From: WHSO01 sp963732875
GTDB taxonomy: Bacteria > Pseudomonadota > Alphaproteobacteria > SMXQ01
Length of the DNA stretch: 64,000 bases
Direction: 5' to 3'
NCBI GenBank assembly: GCA_963732875.1
Contig: CAVTBD010000004.1
Coordinates: 62,001-126,000, forward strand
Below, piece by piece: positions 20,858 to 28,557 of this stretch (the stretch's first letter is position 1; every line of letters begins with the position of its first letter). A program made the translations under genes and the position numbers. The notes under the pieces were generated by a model, which saw only the letters and a list, made by a program, of their open reading frames with translations, did not search any database and was not told the origin of the DNA.

Positions 20858-20931
20858 TGGGGGATCGTCTAACGGTAAGACCCAGGACTCTGACTCCTGT
20901 TATCTAGGTTCAAATCCTAGTCCCCCAGCCA
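20858..20931 (+). tRNA. tRNA-Gln (anticodon CTG)
   Basis: A 74-base cloverleaf with acceptor TGGGGGA paired to TCCCCCA, discriminator G and encoded CCA (20929-20931). The D arm is ATCGTCTAACGGTAAGA. The anticodon stem CAGGA/TCCTG closes the loop CTCTGAC with anticodon CTG. The T loop is GGTTCAAATCC. It is a single tRNA, not part of a cluster. Confidence 0.96.
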
Positions 20932-20997
20932 CTCACCAGAGCGATATTTCAAGCGGTTAGAGGCCAGTAGCCACCGCTGCGCTGCGCCACGCGAAAA

Positions 20998-21020
20998 CCC
21001 CCGCTGCGCGGCAGCGGGGG
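20998..21020 (-). terminator. Rho-independent terminator for the amidohydrolase operon
   Basis: A stem of CCCCCGCTGC with GCAGCGGGGG lies 32 bp past the amidohydrolase stop; on the minus strand it is followed by GTTTTCG. On the plus strand it is followed by CTTGCTTTGG and may also end the tRNA-Gln transcript. Confidence 0.7.
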
Positions 21021-21051
21021 CTTGCTTTGGCCGTAGTCGCGACGACCAGGA

Positions 21052-22179
21052 CTAGTGCAGGCGGTTTTCTTCCGTCAGGTCCAGCTTGAACAGATCCATC
21101 GCATTGTCCCAGGTGTAGCGGCGAAGCTCCTGCTCGGACAGCCCCTTCAGGTGGTAGGCCATGACCTGGCGGGAATGCGGGAACGTCATGTTGAAATGCG
21201 GGTAGTCGTTCGACCACATGCAGTTCTTCTCGCCCCACCATGACAGGAATCGCGTCCCGACGTAGTCCTCGAGGAACGTGCCGTAGACGTGCTCCGCGAA
21301 GATCTCGCTCGGCTTGCGGGTGATCGGCACCGGGTAGGAATTGCGGTGGCGCTCGAAATAGTAGTCCCACTGCTGGAGCAGGAACGGGATCCAGCCGATC
21401 TCGCTCTCGGCGAGCAGCAGCTTGAGCTTCGGATGGCGCTCGAAGTAGCCGTAGAAGATGAAGTCGAACAGCGTGTTGGCCGTATCGTTCGTCTTGGTGT
21501 TGGTGGCGTCCTTGATTCCCTCGACGTTCCGCTTGTGCCCCGTCTTCATGTAGCCATGACCGGTCAGGATGTGACAGATCACCGGCTGGTCCGCTTCGGC
21601 GCAGGCTGCGAAGATCGGGTCGTAGTGCTCGATGTTGCTGAACGGGAGCTGGGGATCGGGCACCTGCCAGATCAGCGCGCCCCGCATGCCCTTGTCCAGG
21701 CACCGGTGCATTTCCTTCACGGCGCCCTTCTGGTCGTAGACGGAGATCAGAGGCACGCCGATCAGGCGCCTGGGGTCGGGGCTGCACCAGTCGTGCAGCC
21801 AGTCATTGTAGAGCTTGAACAACTCCTGCTGGGTCTCGATGTCGTCGACCGAGTAGAGAGCCATGCCGTAGTTGGGGAACAGGACCTCCGCGGCAATGCC
21901 GTCATTGGTCTGATCCTGCAGGCGGAGATCCGCCTTCAGCGCGCCCGGCGGCGAGTTGCGGAACGGCACGTTCGGCAGATGCGCCTGCAGGCGCTTGGGC
22001 AATTCCAGCCAGAGCTCGTCGGGCTCCATGACGTGGGAGTCGGTGGAGATCATCTTCGGCATGTTGGCCAGCTGGGCTTCGGTCAGTTCCTCGCCAACGA
22101 GGGTGCGGCGCGGAAAGGTCCGGGCCTGCTCTTCCGACATGCCGGCGAACTTGGACGCGTCTACGGGTAATACGGCCAT
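21052..22179 (-). CDS. Amidohydrolase-2 family metal-dependent hydrolase or decarboxylase
   Basis: The 375-aa TIM-barrel enzyme of the PF04909 family carries the metal-binding opening ISTDSHVMEPDELW, a barrel histidine in PVICHILTGHGY, and the C-terminal catalytic Asp region CMWSNDYPHFNMTFP. Family members decarboxylate or hydrolyse aromatic and related acids; the substrate here is unknown. The start follows GGGGAG. It is 109 bp downstream of a cupin gene on the same strand, and the pair looks like a small catabolic operon ending at the hairpin at 20998. Confidence 0.85.
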   Translation of the reverse strand: MAVLPVDASKFAGMSEEQARTFPRRTLVGEELTEAQLANMPKMISTDSHVMEPDELWLELPKRLQAHLPNVPFRNSPPGALKADLRLQDQTNDGIAAEVLFPNYGMALYSVDDIETQQELFKLYNDWLHDWCSPDPRRLIGVPLISVYDQKGAVKEMHRCLDKGMRGALIWQVPDPQLPFSNIEHYDPIFAACAEADQPVICHILTGHGYMKTGHKRNVEGIKDATNTKTNDTANTLFDFIFYGYFERHPKLKLLLAESEIGWIPFLLQQWDYYFERHRNSYPVPITRKPSEIFAEHVYGTFLEDYVGTRFLSWWGEKNCMWSNDYPHFNMTFPHSRQVMAYHLKGLSEQELRRYTWDNAMDLFKLDLTEENRLH

Positions 22180-22288
22180 TTTTCACTCCCCTGGAAAATC
22201 ATGTTGCGGTCGACCGGTATTGCTGCGCGGCCGGACCGGGCAGCGCGATTGCGGACGAGTACCGCGCTGCTGACGCTTGTTGCCGGTC

Positions 22289-22819
22289 TCAGTCCGCTGC
22301 GAAGAACTTCCCCTCGGCATAAACGCGCCTCTTGGAGGACTCGCCGTTCTTCAGGGCGTTGCCGACCTTGACCTGCCCATCGGCGAAAGACGTCTTGGCG
22401 ACGACGTCCTTGGGCGTGCCGAACGACGTCAGGTTGTCGAGGCCGGTTTCGGTGCGCACGCCGCCGCCGACGCGCAGCATCACGAGGTTTTCCGCCTCGT
22501 CCGCCTCGAACTTGTACTTCGCGTTCTTCGGCAGCATCACGCCTTCGTACTTGCCGACGACCTGGGTCCGGCCATCGCCGAAGGTAAAGGTCGCCTTGCC
22601 CTGCAGGATGATGAAGGCGTGATCCTCGCCGGCGTGAGAATGAAGCGCATTTTCTCCGCCGCTGGCATAGACCTTGAGGTTCACCCAGAGGTTCTCCGCG
22701 GTCGCCAGGGGATCGTACGTGGTGCCCTGCTCCAGGAGCGGTGTATCGCGCAACGAGAACAGCACTTCCTTGTCCGTCGCGACGTTCGGCATTCTTTGTA
22801 GAATTCTTGCATCATCCAT
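22289..22819 (-). CDS. Cupin-domain protein
   Basis: The 176-aa protein has one cupin barrel: motif 1 in HSHAGEDHAFIILQGKATF (two His, one Glu, third His expected in motif 2) and motif 2 in EGVMLPKNAKYKFEADE. The usual motif-2 histidine is not evident, so metal binding may be partial. A basic C-terminal stretch (KNGESSKRRVY) follows. It may be a dioxygenase-like or sensing partner of the adjacent amidohydrolase; function unknown. Confidence 0.8.
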   Translation of the reverse strand: MDDARILQRMPNVATDKEVLFSLRDTPLLEQGTTYDPLATAENLWVNLKVYASGGENALHSHAGEDHAFIILQGKATFTFGDGRTQVVGKYEGVMLPKNAKYKFEADEAENLVMLRVGGGVRTETGLDNLTSFGTPKDVVAKTSFADGQVKVGNALKNGESSKRRVYAEGKFFAAD

Positions 22820-23055
22820 GGGACCGTTTCCTCGTATCTGATCTGGATTTAGCTATGGAATAGCCGCCTCTGCCGACCCGGGCAACAGCGGTGCGCCATG
22901 CAGGCTGCACCAGGCGATTTGCTTGATCCTGAGGCGTCGCCTGTCTCCCGTCAAGGCGCGGCGCCCCGCGATGCAGGCCGGTCTACCGAGTCCGCACTTC
23001 CTTCGTATGCCCGCCCTTATCTAGCGTCGTGACTGGCCCTATCGCTTCGAATATC

Positions 23056-23076
23056 CCTTAAATGCGCTCTTTAAGG
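23056..23076. promoter_or_regulatory. Operator-like inverted repeat before the HEPN-like gene
   Basis: CCTTAAA-N7-TTTAAGG is a perfect 7-bp inverted repeat with half-site centres about 14 bp apart, 53 bp before the GTG at 23129. It lies in a 309-bp spacer (22820-23128) that otherwise shows no gene. It could be a repressor site; no regulator gene is next to it. Confidence 0.4.
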
Positions 23077-23128
23077 ATCCGTCAGGGAAACCTGTGGCTG
23101 ATTGACGACGGTTCTCATAAAAGGGGGC

Positions 23129-23581
23129 GTGTTGCGGGTGCTCCAGAATCAATACCCAGGCGAACTGGCAACAGCACATCAAACCTTCCGGCTTGCGGAG
23201 GAATACCGGGAGGCCGCTCGACTATTGGGTCAGCAGGCCCGCCGTGGGAAACCTTTGTCTCGGGCTCCCTGTCGTTTGACGGCTATCCACGCGATCGAAC
23301 TTTATCTGACCGCGCTGCTTCTCCATCTTGGGCACAAGCCGGCTGACGTTCGTGGGATGCAGCACAATCTTGCGGCGCGTACGGAGCTCGCAGTTGATGG
23401 TGGGCTCCCGCTAAGGAAGCGTACCGCATCCCATCTTGCTCAGATGGATGGAAACAGGGAGTACATTGTAGCCCGCTATGACGTGGAGATGACCGCGACG
23501 GTTTCCCAGATCAATCGCCTTATAGCGACCCTCAAGGAAGTGGCCGACAAGGTGTCGGCGAGGATGAGCCTTCCTCCATAA
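23129..23581 (+). CDS. Orphan HEPN-like small protein
   Basis: This 150-aa all-helical protein has a core pattern (RLTAIHAIELYLTALLLHLG, then a GMQHNLAAR turn and a final RYDVEMTATVSQINRLIATL helix) resembling HEPN-domain proteins, including possible RxxxxH-type motifs (RLTAIH; RKRTASH). HEPN proteins are often RNases of toxin or defence systems, usually paired with a nucleotidyltransferase, but none is adjacent. The GTG start follows AAAAGGGGG closely; a TTG at 23102 is the other option. Base composition is lower in GC than nearby genes. The assignment rests on pattern only. Confidence 0.55.
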   Translation: MLRVLQNQYPGELATAHQTFRLAEEYREAARLLGQQARRGKPLSRAPCRLTAIHAIELYLTALLLHLGHKPADVRGMQHNLAARTELAVDGGLPLRKRTASHLAQMDGNREYIVARYDVEMTATVSQINRLIATLKEVADKVSARMSLPP

Positions 23582-23965
23582 GGTACCAGTCCCCGGCCAC
23601 TCTCACACCGACGTGCCTTCCAGCTGCGCCGACCAGGCCGTGGCCGGCAGGAACGGCTCGGCCGCCCGCCCGCCAGCCTGCCTATCTGAGTAAAACCAAA
23701 AGAAAAAAGAGCCCGCCTTTGGAGGCGGGCTCTTCCGGAACGCCGCAACTGAACGTTCCCAGTCGGGTCGCTAATAGGCGAGCGGATCGGGCGAACCGGC
23801 GGCCTGTGGCCGACTTGTTGTTCTTGTTCTGTCGGGGATTGGCGCGATCTTGGCACAGGCCGCGGTTCGCGGGAACAGGCGAATTGCGTGCGATACCGCC
23901 GGGTCCGATTGCGGTGCCGGCCGGTCACGGTAATAATCGTGCGCGGGACAAAGGGGGGACACCAG
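23582..23965. other. Intergenic region of 384 bp
   Basis: It holds the hairpin listed separately and, near 23925-23945, an AT-richer stretch (GTAATAATCG) that may be part of the permease promoter. Short open frames on the minus strand here have no protein-like features. Confidence 0.5.
23709..23732 (-). terminator. Strong terminator hairpin with T-tract on the minus strand
   Basis: GAGCCCGCC pairs with GGCGGGCTC across a 6-base loop. On the minus strand it is followed by TTTTTTCTTTTGG, a textbook Rho-independent end. The gene it would end on that strand is not obvious; on the plus strand it may serve the HEPN-like gene but lacks a T-run there. Confidence 0.7.
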
Positions 23966-25261
23966 ATGAACCGTCTCGACGGCTATTTCGGCATCAGCGC
24001 GCGCGGCAGCACGGTCGCGACCGAGCTTCTCGCCGGCCTCGCCACGTTCCTGACCATGGCCTACATCGTGGTCGTCAATCCGGCGATCCTGGCGCAGTCC
24101 GGCATGGACTTCGGCGCGGTGTTCGTGGCGACGGTGCTGGCGGCGGCGATCGCGAGCGCGATCATGGGAATCTGGGCCAACTGGCCGGTCGCGCTCGCGC
24201 CCGGCATGGGCATCAACGCCTATTTCACCTACACCATCGTGCTGGGCATGAAGCAGTCATGGCAGGTGGCGTTGGGCGCGGTGTTCGTGAGCGGCCTCCT
24301 GTTCCTCGCGCTCAGCCTCACGGGCTTGCGCGAATGGGTGATCAACTCCATCCCGCGCTCGCTCAAGCTCGGGATCGGCGCCGGCATCGGCCTGTTCCTC
24401 GCGATCATCGGCCTGCGCGACGCCGGCATCGTGGTGGACAGCCCGGCCACCCTGGTGACGCTCGGCGACCTGTCGAGCCCGCCTGCCCTGCTCGCCGGGC
24501 TCGGCTTCGTGACCATGGTCGCCCTCGACCGGCTCAAGGTGCCGGGCGCGGTGGTGATCGGGATTCTCGGCGTGAGCGTGATCGGCTGGCTCACCGGCAT
24601 ATCGAAATTCGCGGGCGTGATGGGCCCCGTGCCCGATCTCGCGCCGACCCTGTTCCGGCTCGACCTCGCTGGCGTGCTCAATGCGGGCATGATCGGCGCG
24701 GTGTTCGCGCTCCTGTTCGTGGACTTCTTCGATACCGCCGGCACGCTGACGAGCGTCGCCAACGTCGCCGGCAAGGTCGGGCCGGACGGACGCATCGAAG
24801 GGGTCGGCCGGGCGGTGATCAGCGACGCCGCCGCGACCGTGGTGGGCGCGCTGCTCGGCACGTCCAACACCACCTCCTATATCGAGAGCGGCGCGGGGAT
24901 AAAGGAAGGCGGGCGCACCGGCCTCACCGCGGTGACGGTCGCCGTCCTGTTCCTGCTGTGCCTCGGCTTCGCGCCGCTCGCGCGCAGCGTGCCGTCGTTC
25001 GCGGCGGCCGCCGCGCTGGTGTTCGTCGCGACCTACTTCACCCGCAACCTCGCCCAGATCGATTGGGACGACGCCACCGAATACGCGCCCGCCGTGCTGG
25101 GCGCGCTCCTGATGCCGCTCACCTACTCGATCGCCAACGGCATCGCCGTCTCATTCATCGTCTACGCGGTGGCCAAGCTGGCGACCGGGCGGTGGCGCGA
25201 GCTCAATCCGGGCGTGGCGCTGGTGGCCGTGCTCGGCGTCCTCCACTACGCTTTCACGTGA
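23966..25261 (+). CDS. NCS2-family purine permease (AzgA-like)
   Basis: The 431-aa transporter of the guanine/hypoxanthine branch of NCS2 (COG2252) has about 12-14 membrane segments. Landmarks are ELLAGLATFLTMAYIVVVNP, ALAPGMGINAYFTY, FVDFFDTAGTLTSVAN and LGTSNTTSYIESGAGI, followed by GGRTGLTAV. It should import purine bases with protons. The ATG follows AAGGGGGG at 7 bases. It is monocistronic and converges on the SGNH pair. Confidence 0.92.
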   Translation: MNRLDGYFGISARGSTVATELLAGLATFLTMAYIVVVNPAILAQSGMDFGAVFVATVLAAAIASAIMGIWANWPVALAPGMGINAYFTYTIVLGMKQSWQVALGAVFVSGLLFLALSLTGLREWVINSIPRSLKLGIGAGIGLFLAIIGLRDAGIVVDSPATLVTLGDLSSPPALLAGLGFVTMVALDRLKVPGAVVIGILGVSVIGWLTGISKFAGVMGPVPDLAPTLFRLDLAGVLNAGMIGAVFALLFVDFFDTAGTLTSVANVAGKVGPDGRIEGVGRAVISDAAATVVGALLGTSNTTSYIESGAGIKEGGRTGLTAVTVAVLFLLCLGFAPLARSVPSFAAAAALVFVATYFTRNLAQIDWDDATEYAPAVLGALLMPLTYSIANGIAVSFIVYAVAKLATGRWRELNPGVALVAVLGVLHYAFT

Positions 25262-25267
25262 CTTCTG

Positions 25268-26047
25268 TTATGGCGCCTGCACCGTGAGCGTGGCCGGCGG
25301 TTCGCGTGCGGCCGAGGTGACCGCGTCGGCCAGCAACCGCGCGATGCAGCCGTAGCTTGCGTCGTTCATGTGGAGCCGGTCGCGCGAGACGATCTGCTCC
25401 ATTTGCACGCCGTCGCGCGCCACCCAGTGGCGCATTACCGCGTAGCGCTGGAACAGCCCGACCTTGAGGTCATTGGCGAGCGCATGCATGGCGTTGACCA
25501 TGCGCTGGTGCAGCGGCTTCGCCACCACCACCGGCGCGTACTGCGGGTCCATCAGCACGACGTCGGCGCCAGCTGCCTTGAGCCGTGCAATCCCCTCGCG
25601 CACCGTGGCGACGTAGCGGTCCATGGCGACGCTCCGCACCACGCTGTTGCTGCCGACCTGCCAGATCACGAGCTGGGGCGCGTAGGCCATGACGTCGTCC
25701 TCGAATCTCGCCAGCATCTGGTCCGCGGTCTCGCCGCCGACGCCGCTGTTGACGACGCGCAGCCGGAGGCGCGGCCAGCGCAGCCGCAGCTCGCGCGCGA
25801 GCCGGGCGGGATAGGCATGGGCGCGGTCCGACGCGCCCACGCCCTCGGTCGAGGACGAGCCGACCGCGACGATCACCAGTCCGTCGCCGCGCCGGATCGC
25901 GCGCGCGGTATTGGCGAGCCGCGCGTTCAGCCGGATCACGTCCCTGGGCGCGGTGCAGGCGAACGCCTTGGGGGCCGCGCGGGCCGGAACGGCGCCGCCG
26001 GCGGCAACCAGAACGGCGAGAACGAGGCCCGAAGCGAGGCGCGTCAT
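25268..26047 (-). CDS. Secreted SGNH/GDSL hydrolase (complete catalytic set)
   Basis: This 259-aa protein has a Sec signal peptide ending near ARAAPKA and an SGNH-hydrolase domain. The four blocks are present: Ser in VAVGSSSTEG, Gly in NSGVGGET, Asn in WQVGSNS, and Asp/His in RDRLHMND. Such periplasmic enzymes deacetylate or transfer acyl groups on glycans. It overlaps the upstream SGNH gene by 4 bp and follows opgC, so a role in acyl modification of an envelope glycan is a reasonable inference. Two cysteines (FACTAP, YGCIA) could form a disulfide. Confidence 0.85.
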   Translation of the reverse strand: MTRLASGLVLAVLVAAGGAVPARAAPKAFACTAPRDVIRLNARLANTARAIRRGDGLVIVAVGSSSTEGVGASDRAHAYPARLARELRLRWPRLRLRVVNSGVGGETADQMLARFEDDVMAYAPQLVIWQVGSNSVVRSVAMDRYVATVREGIARLKAAGADVVLMDPQYAPVVVAKPLHQRMVNAMHALANDLKVGLFQRYAVMRHWVARDGVQMEQIVSRDRLHMNDASYGCIARLLADAVTSAAREPPATLTVQAP

Positions 26048-26826
26048 TTCGGCGCCGCGGCGCCCGCGCCGCGCGTGATGAAGTCCGCCATCGCCTGGCC
26101 GATGCAGCCGTAGACCCGCTGGGCGAGGTCGCGCCGTGCCTCACGCCCGATGATACCGTAGTCGAACACGCCCGATTCCGACCAGCCGCGCATGATGTCG
26201 TGGCGCGGGAACAGCGGCACGTTCTCCATGTCGGCGACGCCGCGCAGCAGGGTGACGTAGCGGTTGAGGTTGACGATCAGCTCGCTGCGCTGGGAATACT
26301 GCATGTCCATCAGGATTACCTCGGGCACCGCGGCACGCAGATCGGCGATCCCTTTCTGCACGGTTTCCCGGAACGCATCGATGTCGGTCGAGCGCACGGC
26401 GTCCGTGGTGCCGGTCTCCCAGATCACAAGGGTCGGCTTGTGCGCAAGCACGTCGCGCCCGAACCGCGCCACCATCATCGCCGCGGTGTCGCGCAAAACG
26501 CCGACGTTGAACACGGAAATCCGCGCCTTGGGAAAGCGCGAGGCGAGCGCCTGGGCGAGCCGGGCGGGCCAGGTCTTGTCGGCGGACCCGGCGGCGCGGC
26601 CGAGCGTGGACGCGCCGCCCACGGCAACGATGCTCACCGCGTCGCCCTTTATGAGCGCGGCCACGGTGCGCGGCAACGCCGGCTCGAACGCATAGGCCTC
26701 GCCGGATACGGTGCAGGCGTCGGGCGCAGCTGCGCGTGCGGCGGTTCCGGCATGGAGATGGATGGCGGCAAGAACGGCCAGTGCCGCTGCCACGGCGCGG
26801 ATAGCGCCACGCATACCCCGCATCAT
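26044..26826 (-). CDS. Secreted SGNH-fold paralogue lacking the catalytic residues
   Basis: The 260-aa protein is a paralogue of its downstream neighbour with the same signal peptide plus domain layout (AACTV... to YGCIGQAMADFI). Aligned by eye, the catalytic Ser of block I is Ala (VAVGGASTLG against VAVGSSSTEG), the block III Asn is lost (WETGTTDA against WQVGSNSV), and the block V DxxH is missing. It is therefore probably a pseudoenzyme with a binding or scaffolding role. The start is the double ATG that overlaps the opgC stop (ATGA). Confidence 0.8.
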   Translation of the reverse strand: MMRGMRGAIRAVAAALAVLAAIHLHAGTAARAAAPDACTVSGEAYAFEPALPRTVAALIKGDAVSIVAVGGASTLGRAAGSADKTWPARLAQALASRFPKARISVFNVGVLRDTAAMMVARFGRDVLAHKPTLVIWETGTTDAVRSTDIDAFRETVQKGIADLRAAVPEVILMDMQYSQRSELIVNLNRYVTLLRGVADMENVPLFPRHDIMRGWSESGVFDYGIIGREARRDLAQRVYGCIGQAMADFITRGAGAAAPK

Positions 26827-28004
26827 GAAGACGTCCCTCCCCCGGTCGCCGGCTTGCGCGACGATTTCCGCCATCTTGCCACGCTCGCGGCCTGGTACCA
26901 ATCCATGAACGCGGCGACGCCGACCATGATCGCCACCCCGGCCACCACCACCACAGTCTGCAGGATGGCCGCGCCGTAAAGCTCGGTCAGCACGTAGTGG
27001 CCGGTTACCGACAGGAGGATGCCGAGGCAGAAGATGTGGAGCGAGTGCCGGCCGCAGGCCAGCAGCGGCCAGGCGGCGCGGCCGCGCAGGAACTTCGCCT
27101 GGTGCGGCACCAGCCGCGCCACCACCAGCACCACGGCGGCAACGTTGATCAGCCTGAGCGGCGAAAGGTCGCTCTTGCCCAGCAGCGGCCACAGGGTGCG
27201 CCCGAACCAGGCCGGAATCGGATCGTAAAAGTAGTGCAGCGTCCAGTCGAAGCGGAGCAGGAACCCGACGGCGGCGACCACGCAGGCAACCATCAGGAGC
27301 GGGCGGTAGCTCAGCCAGCCGGCGTTGCCCTTTGCCCTCGACCAGCCCAGCCAAGCCGCCGACAGGAACAGGAACTGCCAGGCGAACGGGTTGAAGAACC
27401 ACGGGCCAGGCCCGGGATAGGTCGTGAGCGCGACGTTCCTGTCGAACTGGACCGCGAGCCACAGCGCGAACGACAGCGCCAGCACCGGCCAGGCCAGCCG
27501 GCGCACCGCCACCATGAACAGCGGCAACGCCGACAGCAGCACAATGTAGAGCGGCAGGATATCCATGAACGCCGGCTGGAACCTGAGCGTCAGCGCCATG
27601 ATAACCGTGCGCCCCGGCTCCCTGAGGAAATCGGCGGCGCGGAATTCCTCGACGTAGAGCGGGTTGGTGAAGGCGTCCGCCATGTTGCCGACCAGCGCCA
27701 CGAAGATCATGAACAGGAACACGTGGGCGACGTAAAGCTGCCAGACGCGATGGTAGATCCTGAGGCTCGCCACCACGGCGCCCTGGTCCTCGAGCACGCG
27801 GCCGTAGACCAGCCCGGCGGTGTAGCCCGAGATCAGGATGAACACCTCGGCCGCGTCGAACAGCCCGCTGAACTGGATCGTGAACGGCGCCAGCCACACG
27901 CCGGGCACGTGGTCGATGAAGATGCAGATGAGGGCAAGGCCGCGGAAGAAGTCGAGCCGAAGGTCGCGTTCCCCGCCGCCGCCAGCCTTGACGCCGCCGC
28001 TCAT
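26823..28004 (-). CDS. OpgC-family membrane acyltransferase
   Basis: The 393-aa polytopic protein opens RDLRLDFFRGLALICIFIDH, the signature of the OpgC family (PF10129), which succinylates or otherwise acylates periplasmic glucans. The expected conserved pieces VFILISGYTAGLVYG and about ten membrane helices follow. It heads a tightly overlapping operon with two SGNH-fold secreted proteins. Start ATG 28004 precedes MSGGVKAGG; the open frame continues upstream but without features. The acyl group and acceptor cannot be read from sequence. Confidence 0.85.
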   Translation of the reverse strand: MSGGVKAGGGGERDLRLDFFRGLALICIFIDHVPGVWLAPFTIQFSGLFDAAEVFILISGYTAGLVYGRVLEDQGAVVASLRIYHRVWQLYVAHVFLFMIFVALVGNMADAFTNPLYVEEFRAADFLREPGRTVIMALTLRFQPAFMDILPLYIVLLSALPLFMVAVRRLAWPVLALSFALWLAVQFDRNVALTTYPGPGPWFFNPFAWQFLFLSAAWLGWSRAKGNAGWLSYRPLLMVACVVAAVGFLLRFDWTLHYFYDPIPAWFGRTLWPLLGKSDLSPLRLINVAAVVLVVARLVPHQAKFLRGRAAWPLLACGRHSLHIFCLGILLSVTGHYVLTELYGAAILQTVVVVAGVAIMVGVAAFMDWYQAASVARWRKSSRKPATGGGTSS

Positions 28005-28161
28005 GGACAATGATCGTTCCTTCCGGGTCTCAATCCCTCGCCCCGGGCCTTGACCCATCTTAAAGGATGTCGCCATCGCGGCGCCAGCCGGACACGGCCT
28101 TGCCGCCGCCCGCGAAGCCGCGCACACTGGATTTCCGTTCATCGCGAAAACGAGTATCCCG

Positions 28162-28557
28162 TTGCCACTCACCGCCAGTTCAGCCTCCCGCACCCGCGCC
28201 GCCGTGCTGATGCCCGTGCTCGGGCTCGCCGTGGTGGCGCTGGGCGCCTGGCTCGGCGACACACTCCGCCACGACCTGGTCGAGCCGGTGGAACGCGCCA
28301 CCGCCTGCGCCGCAATACCGGTACCGTGGTGGTGCATGGTGCGCGACGGCGTGCGCATCGCCGCCCAGAACTACGTGATCGCCGGGCTCGCCGTGGCCAC
28401 CGCCCTGGCGGCGCTGGCGCTGCGCGGCCGCGGTGCGCGCCTCGCGTTGTTCACGGCACTGCTGCTGGGCGGCGCCGGGCTCTACCTCTATTCGACTTCG
28501 CTAGCCTCGGTCGCCGTGGTACTGGGGCTGCTGCGCGCGGCCACCCTTCACCGCTGA
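28162..28557 (+). CDS. Small hydrophobic membrane protein, unknown
   Basis: This possible 131-aa protein (TTG start) has three to four membrane helices, such as AAVLMPVLGLAVVALGAWLG, an intervening cysteine pair (TACAAIPVPWWCM) and ALFTALLLGGAGLYLY. Its last 57 bp overlap the end of the GH17 gene on the opposite strand. I do not recognise the family. The hydrophobic pattern supports a real gene, but the start is weak. Confidence 0.5.
   Translation: MPLTASSASRTRAAVLMPVLGLAVVALGAWLGDTLRHDLVEPVERATACAAIPVPWWCMVRDGVRIAAQNYVIAGLAVATALAALALRGRGARLALFTALLLGGAGLYLYSTSLASVAVVLGLLRAATLHR

Noticed and set aside
13683..23581. A multi-gene defence island formed by the nuclease-like and HEPN-like genes
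   Set aside because: They are 8 kb apart with housekeeping genes between them, and nothing links them functionally.
23771..23962. Possible small lipoprotein on the minus strand (TAAC-like box)
   Set aside because: The segment before the cysteine is not hydrophobic and there is no ribosome binding site; it does not look like a signal peptide.
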